Source: Aphrocallistes beatrix (taxonomy: Eukaryota > Porifera > Hexactinellida > Sceptrulophora > Aphrocallistidae). Taken from it: a DNA stretch of 64,000 nt. Shown piece by piece: positions 29,020 through 39,234 of this stretch. The first letter of the stretch is position 1. Every line of letters starts with the position of its first letter. Made by a program: the position numbers and the translations under genes. The stretch is from positions 3,038,001 to 3,102,000 of the forward strand of contig OY725489.1 of NCBI GenBank assembly GCA_963281255.1, written 5' to 3'. The notes under the pieces are model-generated. The model saw only the letters and a program-made list of their open reading frames with translations. It did not search any database and had not been told where the DNA came from.

Positions 29020-29134
29020 AATTAGTAGCGAAATGTCGTGCAGCGAAATGTCGTGTAGCGAATTGTCGTGTAGCGAAATGTCGTGTAGCGAATTGTCTGT
29101 AGCGAAATGTCGTGTAGCGAAATGTCGGACTTCC
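29020..29134. repeat. 15-bp tandem repeats encoding RHFAT
   Basis: TAGCGAAATGTCGTG and close variants repeat about seven times. On the minus strand the 15-bp period is five codons and reads RQFATRHFATRQFATRHFAA, ending ATNLIG and a stop. The same ending occurs at 24.97-25.02 kb, and a degraded version at 45.03-45.08 kb. The unit may be an exon end expanded in frame, or a terminal binding-site array of a mobile element that happens to stay open. Confidence 0.6.
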
Positions 29135-29878
29135 TAAATTATCAACACAGATGCAGCCTCTAAATTTTCCAATCAATACTGCTACGTCTTTAAACAAGAA
29201 CAGTGTAATACAAGTTAATAATTCATTTGATGAAGTCAACTCGGTCAAAGGTAATTAGTACTGATCGAACAATGGCATATCATTCACAGATGATCTAACA
29301 GAGATATTAGAATTGGTCACCAACAGGGTTGGTAGGTTTAATCCACTCCTGGGTTAAATTCAGGTTTAAACCGGGTTGGGTAAAACCTCATTATTATAAG
29401 CGAATCAACTTTATCAGGTCATATCCATTTCAGCATAACCTAGAGAATCAATATTCTGTCAATATCTAATTAACGATGTTGTTACTACCATAATAATTGG
29501 AATTCTTAAAAATCTTAGAATAAATAGGAATTCATAGAATTTATCATTATTTCAGATGTTTATACGAAAACTAACTATAATGCCTGACTATTTAATGAGG
29601 ACTTTTCTATACAGCAACCTAAGTTGCTACATAGAACACCTCGAGCAACCTAGATTGCTAGAAATGTGCTAGCAACCTAGGTTACTCGGTGCTTAGTGTG
29701 TAGCAGCCTATGAGAAATAGTATTACCGCTTTTATTCATAGATTAATATTATTATTAATAGGCAATGCCGTTATTTTATTTCATCAAATTTTCTTCTTAC
29801 TTTAAGGTTAATAATAATAATATGTCATAATATACAATTATTCCATGCTAATTTGTTCAAGTGCGCTGTACAATGAAA
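29135..29878 (+). repeat. Left arm of a large inverted repeat
   Basis: From TAAATTATCAACACAGATGC to about AAGTGCGCTGTACAATGAA, the sequence recurs inverted at 32134-32912 with few differences and small indels (for example an extra ~15 bp in the right arm's GGTTTTACCC region). Inside is an interrupted palindrome built from AGCAACCTAGGTTGCT-like words. No gene is present in the arm. Confidence 0.85.
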
Positions 29879-30199
29879 CTTTAAATCTATAAACTTTTTT
29901 AAGAGAATGAACATATTTATAAATGATGAGGATTTTGAATGGATGCGATGTTTAACAGGTAGCGAGATTTAATAAAAAGAAAAGACGATGAAGTAGTTCT
30001 TGATGAGTTGCGAATAAGCCTGGCTGTAACACGTTGGAGTCGAGACAGGAGCAACCAGGGAGAGCCATATAAAAGACTGTTGCTATTGTAAGAGAGAGGT
30101 TACTAGTACAAGGGGATAGACGCTAGTTTAGCATGCTTTGCTGGAGAGATACTTCCTGATTCGATGGATATTCTAGATGAAATAAAAGCATGAAGAAAC

Positions 30200-30900
30200 A
30201 GCTTTACGGATCTAGGAAGACATCAATAGGTTGTTGTCGAACCAGGTACCCAATTTTACTTCTTTGGATGGCGAGATTAGAGAATTGCCAACAGAGATGC
30301 TATCAATGTGGAAATTTGAGATTTGTTGACGGGTACCGATGACGAGGAACTCAGTTTTGGTGAAATTGATGAGCAGCTTGTTGTTAAGAAACCTACAAGT
30401 AGAACGGAGATTAGAGACACAGGATTGGATGACAGTGAGAGCAGATTTCTCAGAGTAAAGAATTAGGTTTAAAATAATGATAAATTTTAATATCATCGGC
30501 ATAGCAGTTCATGTCGGGGAGATGAGACCTAATGATATCGAGCTGGTATAAAGAGTGAAGAGAAGGGTACCAAGGCAGGAACCTTAGGAGAACGGGAATG
30601 CTGTATTTAAAACGGGAGTGTCGAGTGAATTTGTACCACGGATAGAAATGGATTGGTTTCAGCCGGAGAGATATGATTTGAACCAAGAGGGAGAAGTGTC
30701 ACAAATCCCGAAATGTGAAAGAAGGGGTGTTATTAGGATAGAATGGTCAACGGTGTAAAATGCATAGCTGAGATCCAAGAGGACGAGAAATGTGACGTGT
30801 TTTTGGTTCTTGTAGAAGAGGATGTCATTGACTACCTTCAGGAGCGCAGTACATTTAGACTTGGTAACTGCGTGCAGGGATAGTATTATAACTCCCACAT
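30200..30900 (-). pseudogene. LINE reverse transcriptase relic
   Basis: On the minus strand the order is FLVLLDLSYAFYTVDHSILI ... SWFKSYLSG (about 30660-30810), then NCYADDIKIYH (the Y-A-D-D active site, ~30495-30525), then NNKLLINFTKTEFLVIG and KEVKLGTWFD (~30230-30400). This is the fingers-to-thumb order of a CR1/Jockey-type non-LTR reverse transcriptase. Several frame changes separate the blocks. The endonuclease domain is absent. The matching 3' end lies at 31362-31550 in the opposite orientation. Confidence 0.8.
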
Positions 30901-31361
30901 GTCCCTATAGCGTGGACTGTGTACTATGTCTGTCCTTGAGTGCGTGACTATCATTAATTATATGTAGAGATGACAGTTTTAAGAAATGTATTATAACACT
31001 GACAGTGATAGCTATATTATTTAACATAATTGAGACCTTGAACTCATCAATGCTAGAAAATTTGCTATTGCTATTTTCTCTAATGTTGAATATGATAGCA
31101 AAAAATGATATTTGTAGTGTATATGTTCCTATTGTTTTATGTCTATGTTCTTATTGTTTTATGTCTATGTGCATAATTGTTGAGGTGCAACAATTACGCG
31201 CATGCGCATAAAATGATGATTTCATATGATAAAATCGACGAGGCGCTTTTAGTATGTGAAAACATCGCATCACATTTAGAATCCTCATCATTTATAAAGC
31301 TGTTCATTCTCTGCTCCTCTATACTACATCACCCAGCTTATCAAGTAAAAGGTCCAACCGT

Positions 31362-31550
31362 AATCTAAGATCTTCGAATGCTATCCTCGAACATCCATAC
31401 ATTAATTCTTTAAAAAACTTGATCGCTCTTTTTATTTGCTGCTCCTGTTGAATGGAATAACTTGCCTGCCTACATCCGGAATGCTCAATCCATTACTATC
31501 TTTAAAAGTATCTTGAAAACTCATCTTTTTCGATTAGCCCATGAAACGCA
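31362..31550 (+). pseudogene. LINE ORF2 C-terminal fragment, plus strand
   Basis: FAAPVEWNNLPAYIRNAQS and FKSILKTHLFRLAHE are the usual C-terminal tail of CR1/RTE-like LINE proteins (W N x L P ... K T h L F). It runs opposite to the RT relic at 30200-30900. Together they fit a 5'-inverted (twin-primed) LINE insertion, though independent copies are possible. Confidence 0.7.
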
Positions 31551-31609
31551 TTTAATAATACATTAATTTATACATATATACCCGCACACAGACTTGCACA
31601 TATACTGTG

Positions 31610-32095
31610 CACTAACCGGACAAAAGCATTTGTACACCTATATTCTTCTCCATACAAATATTACTAAATTGGATCTTTTCATGGAGGGAAAAGTATTCAA
31701 ACTCTAAGAGCTATTAAGAGTCTGATTTAAGATTCGAAATCTTTACATTCGAATTACGAATTAGTAATAGTTGAAGATTTCTAACAAATGGCTCAACCCA
31801 ATGAGTAAATTTATCAACCTGTGGCACAAGAGGTAGTACATCACCATCATGTATAGTGATAAAAAGGGACATATGTGGCACAAGGTGGCAGTGATTGATA
31901 ATTTGAAACAATTGGGAATTAGTAATTGATTAGAAATATCCTACAATAACTAATTCGAATGCGAAGATTTCGAATTTGAAACCCGGTTAGTTGTATCACT
32001 TACCGTTTCGGAGTTTTAATCCTCATGAATAGACCCATTTTAGTATTAAATGCACGTAAGATAATGAAGTGTGCAAATACTTTTGTCCGGTAGTG
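31610..32095. mobile_element. Tc1-type long-TIR MITE, copy 2
   Basis: CACTAACCGGACAAAAGCAT at the left and ATACTTTTGTCCGGTAGTG at the right, the right followed by TA. It is related to 20124-20596 by its ends and by the inner CGAATTACGAATT / GAATTACTCACTTT-type arms. Non-coding. Confidence 0.75.
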
Positions 32096-32133
32096 TATAT
32101 ATAACATACATGCTGCACACATGCACTTCTTAA

Positions 32134-32912
32134 TTCATTGTGCAGCGCACTTGAACATATCATCAATGAATCATGTCAGCATGGAATAATTGTATATTAT
32201 GACATATTATTATTATTAACCTTAAAGTAAGAAGAAAATTTGATGAAATAAAATAACGGCATTGCCTATTAATAATAATATTAATCTATGAATAAAAGCG
32301 GTAATACTATTTCTCATAGGCTGCTACACACTAACCACCGAGTAACCTAGGTTGCTAGCACATTTCTAGCAATCTAGGTTGCTCGAGGTGTTCTATGTAG
32401 CAACTTAGGTTGCTGTATAGAAAAGTCCTCATTAAATAGTCAGGCATTATAGTTAGTTTTCGTAGAAACATCTGAAATAATGATAAATCCTATGAATTCC
32501 TATTTATTCTAAGATTTTTAAGAATTCCAATTATTATGGTAGTAACAACATCGTTAATTAGATATTGACAGAATATTGATTCTCTAGGTTATGCTGAAAT
32601 GGATATGACCTGATAAAGTTGATTCGCTTATAATAATGAGGTTTAACCCACAAAAAGGGGGTTTTACCCAACCCGGTTTAAACCTGAATTTAACCCAGGG
32701 GTGGATTAAACCTACCAACCCTGTTGGTGACCAATTCTAATATCTCTGTTAGATCATCTGTGAATGATATGCCATTGTTCGATCAGTACTAATTACCTTT
32801 GACCGAGTTGACTTCATCAAATGAATTATTAACTTGTATTACACTGTTCTTGTTTAAAGACGTAGCAGTATTGATTGGAAAATTTAGAGGCTGCATCTGT
32901 GTTGATAATTTA
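32134..32912 (-). repeat. Right arm of the large inverted repeat
   Basis: Complement of 29135-29878. The spacer of about 2.25 kb holds LINE pieces and a Tc1-type MITE. Beyond 32912 the sequence passes directly into the second copy of the 24816 repeat (TCGGGATAATCAATTTTACG). Confidence 0.85.
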
Positions 32913-32925
32913 GCCTCGGGATAAT

Positions 32926-33085
32926 CAATTTTACGTTTTTAGTGGATCCACTTCTAAGAATGAAGAAGCAGTAGAAGCACCTTCTGCCATTAATAATACA
33001 ATTCGATAAATTATGATTGTAAATGTTAGAATAAGAATTGTTGTAATATTTACAAAGAGTTGTAGCATTTGAAATACCCCAAAGT
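32926..33085 (-). repeat. Dispersed coding-like repeat, copy 2
   Basis: Inverted copy of 24816-24974, with MAEGASTASSFLEVDPLK on the minus strand and a one-base difference in the following A run. The strong match over 160 bp implies recent duplication or recent activity of the carrier. Confidence 0.75.
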
Positions 33086-33229
33086 ATTTTCTCAGTTTAC
33101 TACAACCGGTAATGACAGCTATCCTATATACAAACATCGAAACAACGGCTGTACAGTTATTGTGGATGGAATTCAGCTGGACAATAGGTGAGTTGTTCCA
33201 TACAACCCTTATTTACTTTTGAAATGCAA

Positions 33230-33614
33230 TGAATTATGACGTCATTGTCGCATTTTAAAAAGTTAAGCAATACAGTTATTCAAACATAACTCAGCCATTA
33301 TAGGAGATAGAAGGCTGAAATTTTAATTAAATCTATATACTAACATACCTCACATATGTTGCAACTATCATCAAAAAATGATGACTCATCACTTTGTTAT
33401 GACATCATCATTACTCATCAAAATTTTAAAAATTGATAAATTTGGTGATTTTTCGTGCGATATAGATTATAACAATAGGACATACGTATTTACTATTTAG
33501 AGATGTGATCTCCCTTATAATGAATCAATGTGATCCCAGGCGACCGAAGGGAGCCTCCGGCGTACACAAAGTGTCTGCCAGCCGCGCAGCGCAAGCAAGC
33601 GAAGCGCGCTTGTA
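33230..33614 (+). mobile_element. Family B element, 3' part
   Basis: AATTATGACGTCATTGTCGC, CATCAAAAAATGATGACTC and GATCTCCCTTATAATGAATC words, then the hairpin module of subtype B (33537-33614: GGCGACCGAAGGGAGCCTCC, then GTACACAAAGTGT, then GCGAAGCGCGCTTGTA). A short TA-rich stretch follows and then the start of a family A copy. Confidence 0.7.
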
Positions 33615-33629
33615 TATATATATATCTAT

Positions 33630-33960
33630 CTTATATATTAAAACTCTAGGATTTTATTGTTTTTTATTTTTGTTTGTCCGAATTGATTGAAGAATTGGCA
33701 AGTCGTAGAGATACGAAAATTGGCATGTATGTGTCAAATGATGAATCTAGGATTAAGTTCGAAGATCTAAGCGAAATGTTCACACCTCGCCGAGATAGGT
33801 GACAAATTGTAGAGTATTTTGGCTATGGCTTCACTAAGTTTTGAGCTCAGACCAAAATGTCTATTCATCATGGAATTATGACATCATTGTCACATTTTTA
33901 AAAGTTAAGCAATACAGTTATTCGAGCATAACTCAGCCATTTAGATAGTTTGCAAATTCA
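33630..33960 (+). repeat. Chimera: family A 5' end joined to family B body
   Basis: Begins ATTAAAACTCTAGGATTTTA, GAATTGATTGAAGAATTGGC and ATGAATCTAGGATTAAG (family A). Near 33795 it changes to GAGTATTTTGGCTATGGCTT, GAATTATGACATCATTGTC (family B). The switch occurs without a visible inserted repeat. Confidence 0.65.
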
Positions 33961-34660
33961 GGAAATTTTAAATCAGCCAACATCTTATCCAAAGTGCATC
34001 TCCAGAAATTGTGTGACTCTTTAATTACTAAAACAATGAAAATAGATTGATCAGCTATTTTGTCACATTTCTCGGGAAAGTGTGAAAATATGAAAACTCA
34101 TATCTGATATGCGCATCTACACCATATAAGGAATGTCCGTTCCAACATTCGTTGCAAGTCGATCCACATTATTTTTCAGGATCACGTAGATGGACATAAC
34201 GGAGGTGGAGGACATTATGCGCCGTCCATGTCGAAAGACCATTTTCCTATAGGAATTGCTTTACATTCGGTCCCGCTCAATATCGTAACGTATGTTCACC
34301 CAAAGTTTATGAAATTAAGCAGAATATTCTATTATCCGATATGATTAAGCGGGACGACTTTATGTGGTAGTTCTGTAGTTTGTTCGGCAGATTTACATCT
34401 TATCTAATTGTTTAAGAGATATCAATTTTAAGAACAATTGTATATTTTTTAGGAAGGTATACATGTTGTCATGTGTGAAGCAGGCTAATAGATAGAGAGT
34501 CCAAATGTTCAAATATTTTTCTAACAATTCCATCCAAGAATAAAGTTGTAATGTCATAATTTCTAATTGGGAAAGTAAGCAAGAGAAAGTAGGTTGTAAT
34601 TGTGAAATGATTTGGGATTGAATATAAGCAACAAATGATGATAATTTAATTTAAATCATT
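33961..34660. other. Intergenic, nothing firm
   Basis: Contains CCGTCCATGTCGAAAGACC around 34230, part of an unidentified dispersed repeat also hinted at near 18.4 kb. No gene was recognised. Confidence 0.35.
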
Positions 34661-34667
34661 CATTTAA

Positions 34668-36330
34668 ATGCCTTTTCCGGAATATGCTAGCAGCAGTAAT
34701 TTCTCAGATCTGATTTGTTCTTCAGATGAAGAAACCAATTCCATTGAATATTTTCCCTGTGAAACATTGTTAGATCTTTCAATAAATTATCTTTTGACAA
34801 AATCATATCCACTGAATGCAAATATTAAGCTAAAAAGAGCTATAAGAGCATTGATTATTGAAGATGGTCACATATACTTGAACAGTAGAAAGAGACGTGT
34901 GAAAGTTATTGCATCCACTGATAAACAAGATATTAAATGCTTGCCACTCCGATCCAGCCTCTGGTCACTTAGGTGTTACGAATACGAGGGAAGAGAATAT
35001 CAGAGCTGGTATGTAATTAGTTAAGACTACCGACAAATTATAAGGATATAATTTGAAAATTAGAGCAGCAAATTTTTCTGTTTCTCACGATAATTCAGGG
35101 GAATTGGGGTTAGATAGTGGTTCATAGTGAATTGTAACGATCGTAATACTTCGGCAGTCTTTTATGTTGAATTTACCAATTAGGTATCATGTATGTACTA
35201 GCTTGGGCCCGCTTTCAAATGATTGTAACTGTTTCGTTCGATTTTTAGTGCAGATGCCCAATGGCATCGATGGTGTCAACGTCCGTCCGTCCGTTCGCGA
35301 TAGCCTGCGAAATCTAGTAGTCGGATTCACACCAAATTTGGTATGTTGGATCTCTATATAGTGTAAATGTGTATTTTTGTCGAATTTTTATCATTTCCGG
35401 TTTATATTCATATTTTCACATATAATGTGAATTCATGCTAGAAAAGCGATCGTAACGATTAACAATGTTTATATGTTGACAAGAACATAAACAGACTTTG
35501 TATGATGCGGATTTCTCTTGCCCGGAGCTGCAATATTGGTCTGTCAACCGACATTTCTATCATATAACTCCTCAAATGTCATTCATCTTCCAAAGTATGT
35601 GTCCGGTTCTATGCAGTGATATGTTAAAATGCCTGTTTGAGCTTATTTCGTCCAAAACAATTTTATCCAATGAAACATCACAGGTATATTATTGTGGAGT
35701 ATGCCAGTATATGAACTCCAAAGTTACAACTCAAAGACCATAACTTTATCCCATTCCCGTGAAATCCCGATGGATCATGTTAGAATCGATTTTGTTGGCC
35801 CAATCTCTCCAATTACTAAGAATGGAAATCGATTTCTTCTTACAATGACGGATTATTTTACGAAATATGGATGGGTTAAAGCGTTACCATCAAAGGAAGC
35901 AACTAACGTAGTCTCTTCATTAAAAGAGGTAAACATACTTATATAGTATAAAGCTTATTTTGATAACTTGATTAATTAATTAACAAGTATTTATATATCA
36001 ATTCAATAACTAGGTATTCTTGATGTTTGGTATTTAAACGGTTATAACAACAGATCAAGGGAAAGAATTTCATAACAAATTGAATAAAGAATTCCAACGT
36101 GAACTGGGCATAGAACATAGACTAACCACAGCATATCACCCACAGAGAAATGGCTGAGACTAAAGATTCAATAAAACCCTAAAATATTCAATTGCAAAAT
36201 TTTATCACGGAAACACAAGCAACTGGGATGTAAAAATTTTGGATATCGTTTCGCGTACAACACATCAATTCAAGACTCAACCAATTACTCGCCATTCCAA
36301 GCAATGTTCGGTCGGATAGCTAGGCTCCTC
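34668..36330 (+). pseudogene. Integrase-type gene relic with introns (Ginger- or gypsy-like)
   Basis: Fossil of an integrase-bearing element. Readable parts in order: an N-terminal segment with KRAIRALIIEDGHIYLNSRK (about 34680-34900); an HHCC-type zinc-binding segment (HSDPASGHLGV); a C..CQ segment (about 35690); and a DDE integrase core with DHVRIDFVGPISP and TDYFTKYGWVKALPSKEA (about 35770-35930) continuing with ITTDQGKEFHN and LTTAYHPQRNG (about 36040-36150). Between the two core blocks, 35931-36013 looks like a GT-AG intron (GTAAAC ... CTAG). This favours a DNA-transposon or host-like integrase (Ginger/KRBA2-type) over a plain LTR element. It is broken, with several lesions, and appears old. 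No LTRs were seen. Confidence 0.7.
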
Positions 36331-36755
36331 ATAGACGTGAATACTGATAAACGAATCTGAAGCTATTTTAGATAATTTTCAGGCTGCAGAAAACCCAACA
36401 ACTGAACAGATCGAAAATCATTTGTTTGATATTAATATATTTGTAGCTATCAAAAACACACACATGAGGACAGATTTTCGTTTGATATGGCATAAGTATG
36501 CTAATACGCACCCGACATTGATGAATCGAGCCATTTATATTGAGAATTTAAATTACCATTATGAACTAGTGGTGGAACTCAAGTACACAGAAGTTTCCTC
36601 TTTTGACAGTGGTCAAGTTGGGAGAAGTATCATTAATCTGTAGGTAATTCGTTTTTTCTTATTTTCTCTTCACAATTTATCATATTTTCTAGCAGCAAAA
36701 GCATGTATTTAGTAACTTAATTCATCTTCTGAAATCAATATTTCAATATTTCCAA
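36331..36755. other. Unidentified 73-codon frame and AT-rich DNA
   Basis: A plus-strand frame at 36422-36643 (FDINIFVAIKNTHMRTDF...) follows the integrase relic and might be its C-terminal exon. It matches nothing I recognise. Confidence 0.3.
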
Positions 36756-36992
36756 TCATTTATTTTTTATGAAATAGGGTTGGAGTTCATGTATTAACAT
36801 CTCAAATGTAGTCGTACAAATTGAATTAACATTATGGAACATTTCTAGACACCGAACACAACAATGTAATTTGCGGTAAAATCTCATCATTTGAGAGAAA
36901 CGAACTAAATAAATGAACCACCTCACTGAATTTAGCATCGGATATAAACTATTTAGGTTAAATGAAACAGAAATATTGAATCCTAGGACCAA
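36756..36992 (-). pseudogene. Possible PIF/Harbinger transposase fragment
   Basis: FYRKLHCCVRCLEMFHN and TTTFEMLIHELQPYF resemble the stretch before the catalytic core in PIF/Harbinger nucleases (a dose of F..Y..M...TFE.LL..i.P.i). It is only about 60 residues long, with no catalytic motif and no terminal repeats. Identification is tentative. Confidence 0.35.
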
Positions 36993-37019
36993 ATATTTAA
37001 ACCTAACCTGAGGGCATAC

Positions 37020-37150
37020 TAAATCTAGAACAGTCGTCTGGACCGATCAAAAATAACTGATATATTTGGTACCTTGAAATATTCGGTCAAGACGGACCGA
37101 ATATTTCTGATATATTTCGTCCGGCCGTACCAAATATTTCGTGACGTGAG
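37020..37150. repeat. Short palindromic repeat GACCGAATATTTC
   Basis: GAAATATTCGGTC and GACCGAATATTTC lie side by side (about 37075-37110), with ACTGATATATTTGGTAC and CTGATATATTTCGTCC flanking in direct order. This is a ~110-bp foldback of unknown family. Confidence 0.5.
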
Positions 37151-38115
37151 TCCATTAGTGAAGGAAGAAGATGGAATCATATTTCAACCTCAAGGGGAAT
37201 TTATTCCAGTGGACTCGAGATGGTAGAGGGATAAATGTAAAATGTTGAAATAGACATTTATCATTGGGATTATATCTGAGGATCAATCATCAGTGAAGAA
37301 ATTGGACATTCGTAAATTGACACTTTCTAAAGAAAATAGGATTTGGCGATTTGGACGGAAACTGCTTGTTCAGTTCTTTGAGTAATATGATTACAGGCAC
37401 ATATCGTTTTCATGGAGAAGTTCGAGAAATGCTGCTTGAAACATGAAAGGGATGTATCGGGATATTTACACAAATTATTACTACTCACATTATGAATTAA
37501 GGTTGGTGTTTCCTTCCAGAACTAACTTTTAAAGTTTTCATTATTTTCTTCTGAAATTTTTTGTGGAAACTATTCTCGTTGAGTTATCTGCAAAAATACA
37601 CTTTTCGGGAGCCCAAGAAGTAAGAGAAAAATTATTTTTTTCCCAAAGGACATTCAAGGAAACTTCAATGCCTTATGCCTCTTTTACTCAATTATTCTTA
37701 CACAAAATGGTTGAATAAAGAAAATAATAGGAATAGAATTTTCAATTTTAACCTAAATATTTTTTTCTTTCAAATTTCATTTATACAAAATTTAGAGGCA
37801 GATTTTCGAAAGGAAAAATATTTTAACTTTTTTCTAAAGTAGAATATCGAAAATCTATCTCTATCATTTTGTTCTACGTGACGAGATCTTTCCAAAACAA
37901 TCGAGTTTTTTACTCTATGACTTTTGTAACTAGAGATTCCTCCGTTGTAAAATTGATTTTTTTGAGTGTTAAAAACATGCTACAAAGCAATTTTCTTCGG
38001 AAAGGATTGATTTCCATTTGTTTTTACGGAATTCTGATAATATATAACATCAAAACATCCTCAATCAACAACTTATTGTAGTACTTAACTTCAAAATATG
38101 GCATATCAAATATTT
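37151..38115. other. Intergenic, nothing recognised
   Basis: AT-rich, T-tract-laden DNA. Frames up to about 70 codons have no recognisable protein. Confidence 0.4.
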
Positions 38116-38575
38116 TCACATCATGACACCTTCAAAAGTGTGAAAAAGTTGACAGTTATCACTGGGGGCCCAAAAATGACCATGTCCGATAGTTTCCGCC
38201 GAAATCCCATACCTAGAACTTTATTTGACTATGCCAGGTCGTTATTTTAATACTGAGTTCGTACTCAGCACTAAATTTCCAGCAATTTGATATATATATT
38301 GACCATATTTGGAAATATTTTTGGTTACCTTTTCCTAGCAACGGTCAGGAATGTTAAAAATTCCTGGCCGTTGCTAGGCACGGTCAAACAAAAATGTTTC
38401 CAAATATGGTCAATATATATATCAAATTGCTGGAAATCCAGTGCTGAGCATGAATTCAGCATTAAAAAGATGACCTGGCACTGTTTAAAGAAGTTAGAGC
38501 TGTGGGACATTTCGCATTTAAAATGTGTCGTTTTTAGAGCGACACCAGGTGATACAAGTGGCTCAAAGTGGCGAA
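38116..38575. repeat. Foldback element, arms ~150 bp or more
   Basis: The core arms CAGCAATTTGATATATATAT (38280...) and ATATATATATCAAATTGCTG (...38432) are perfect complements. They continue as TTGACCATATTTGGAAA and, further in, CCTAGCAACGG / CCGTTGCTAGG. Outside, TGCCAGGTC and GACCTGGCA extend the pairing to about 38232 and 38482, more loosely beyond. A single similar arm occurs at 39170-39235. The 109-codon frame across it is an artefact. Confidence 0.75.
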
Positions 38576-38599
38576 ATATTGGGGCTGGAGTTATAAAAA

Positions 38600-39165
38600 T
38601 CGGGATTATTGTTTAGAACCCCTATAAGGATCTAAAAATGATAAAAAAGCAATTCGGGCACATTTTTAATAAAAAACAAGTTTCGCATGGGAAACACCAA
38701 CCTTAATACCCGAATACAGATGCAACACAGTTGAAGAATACATTGCAAAGAGTAAAATGCACTTATTTGGTTCATGGGATACAGACATGTAAATATTTCT
38801 TGCAGCTCAAGTATTAACAACCGATATATTTGTTTTTAGAGAGTTGGAATAAGTTTTCCGGTTATGGATTTAATGACATAAAGGATGTACATAGGTTAAC
38901 TCATAAAAGAAATCTATCTGAGAGTACACCATTGTCATTTTAAACTTTTATAGTCAGGTCAATATGATGCATGACGCCCAAAAAATTGCAAGTAATTGTT
39001 TTATTACATTTTTCAGTTGTATCATGTCTTAGGAGTAACATACTAAAAGTTTACCGAAATCGGAGTATCAGAAAGTGATTTGCCACGACCCCGTCGTTGA
39101 TCCCGGACTATAAAAATCGCCGGTTTTGAAAACATAGTTTAACCTTTCAAATGATTGCAAATCAG
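38600..39165. other. Intergenic, nothing recognised
   Basis: No gene or repeat was identified before the decayed gene at 39.2 kb. Confidence 0.4.
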
Positions 39166-39234
39166 TTTTCGTCATATTCGTGCTCAGCACCAAATTTCCG
39201 GCAATTTGATATATATATTGACTATATTTTGAGC

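Noticed and set aside
29135-32912. Large inverted repeat as a Polinton/Maverick with long terminal repeats
   Set aside because: The span is only 3.8 kb, and no capsid, polymerase, ATPase or integrase genes lie between the arms; only LINE and MITE remains are present.
38287-38616. 109-codon plus frame
   Set aside because: Runs through a long palindrome; the two halves are complements, so openness carries no coding evidence.
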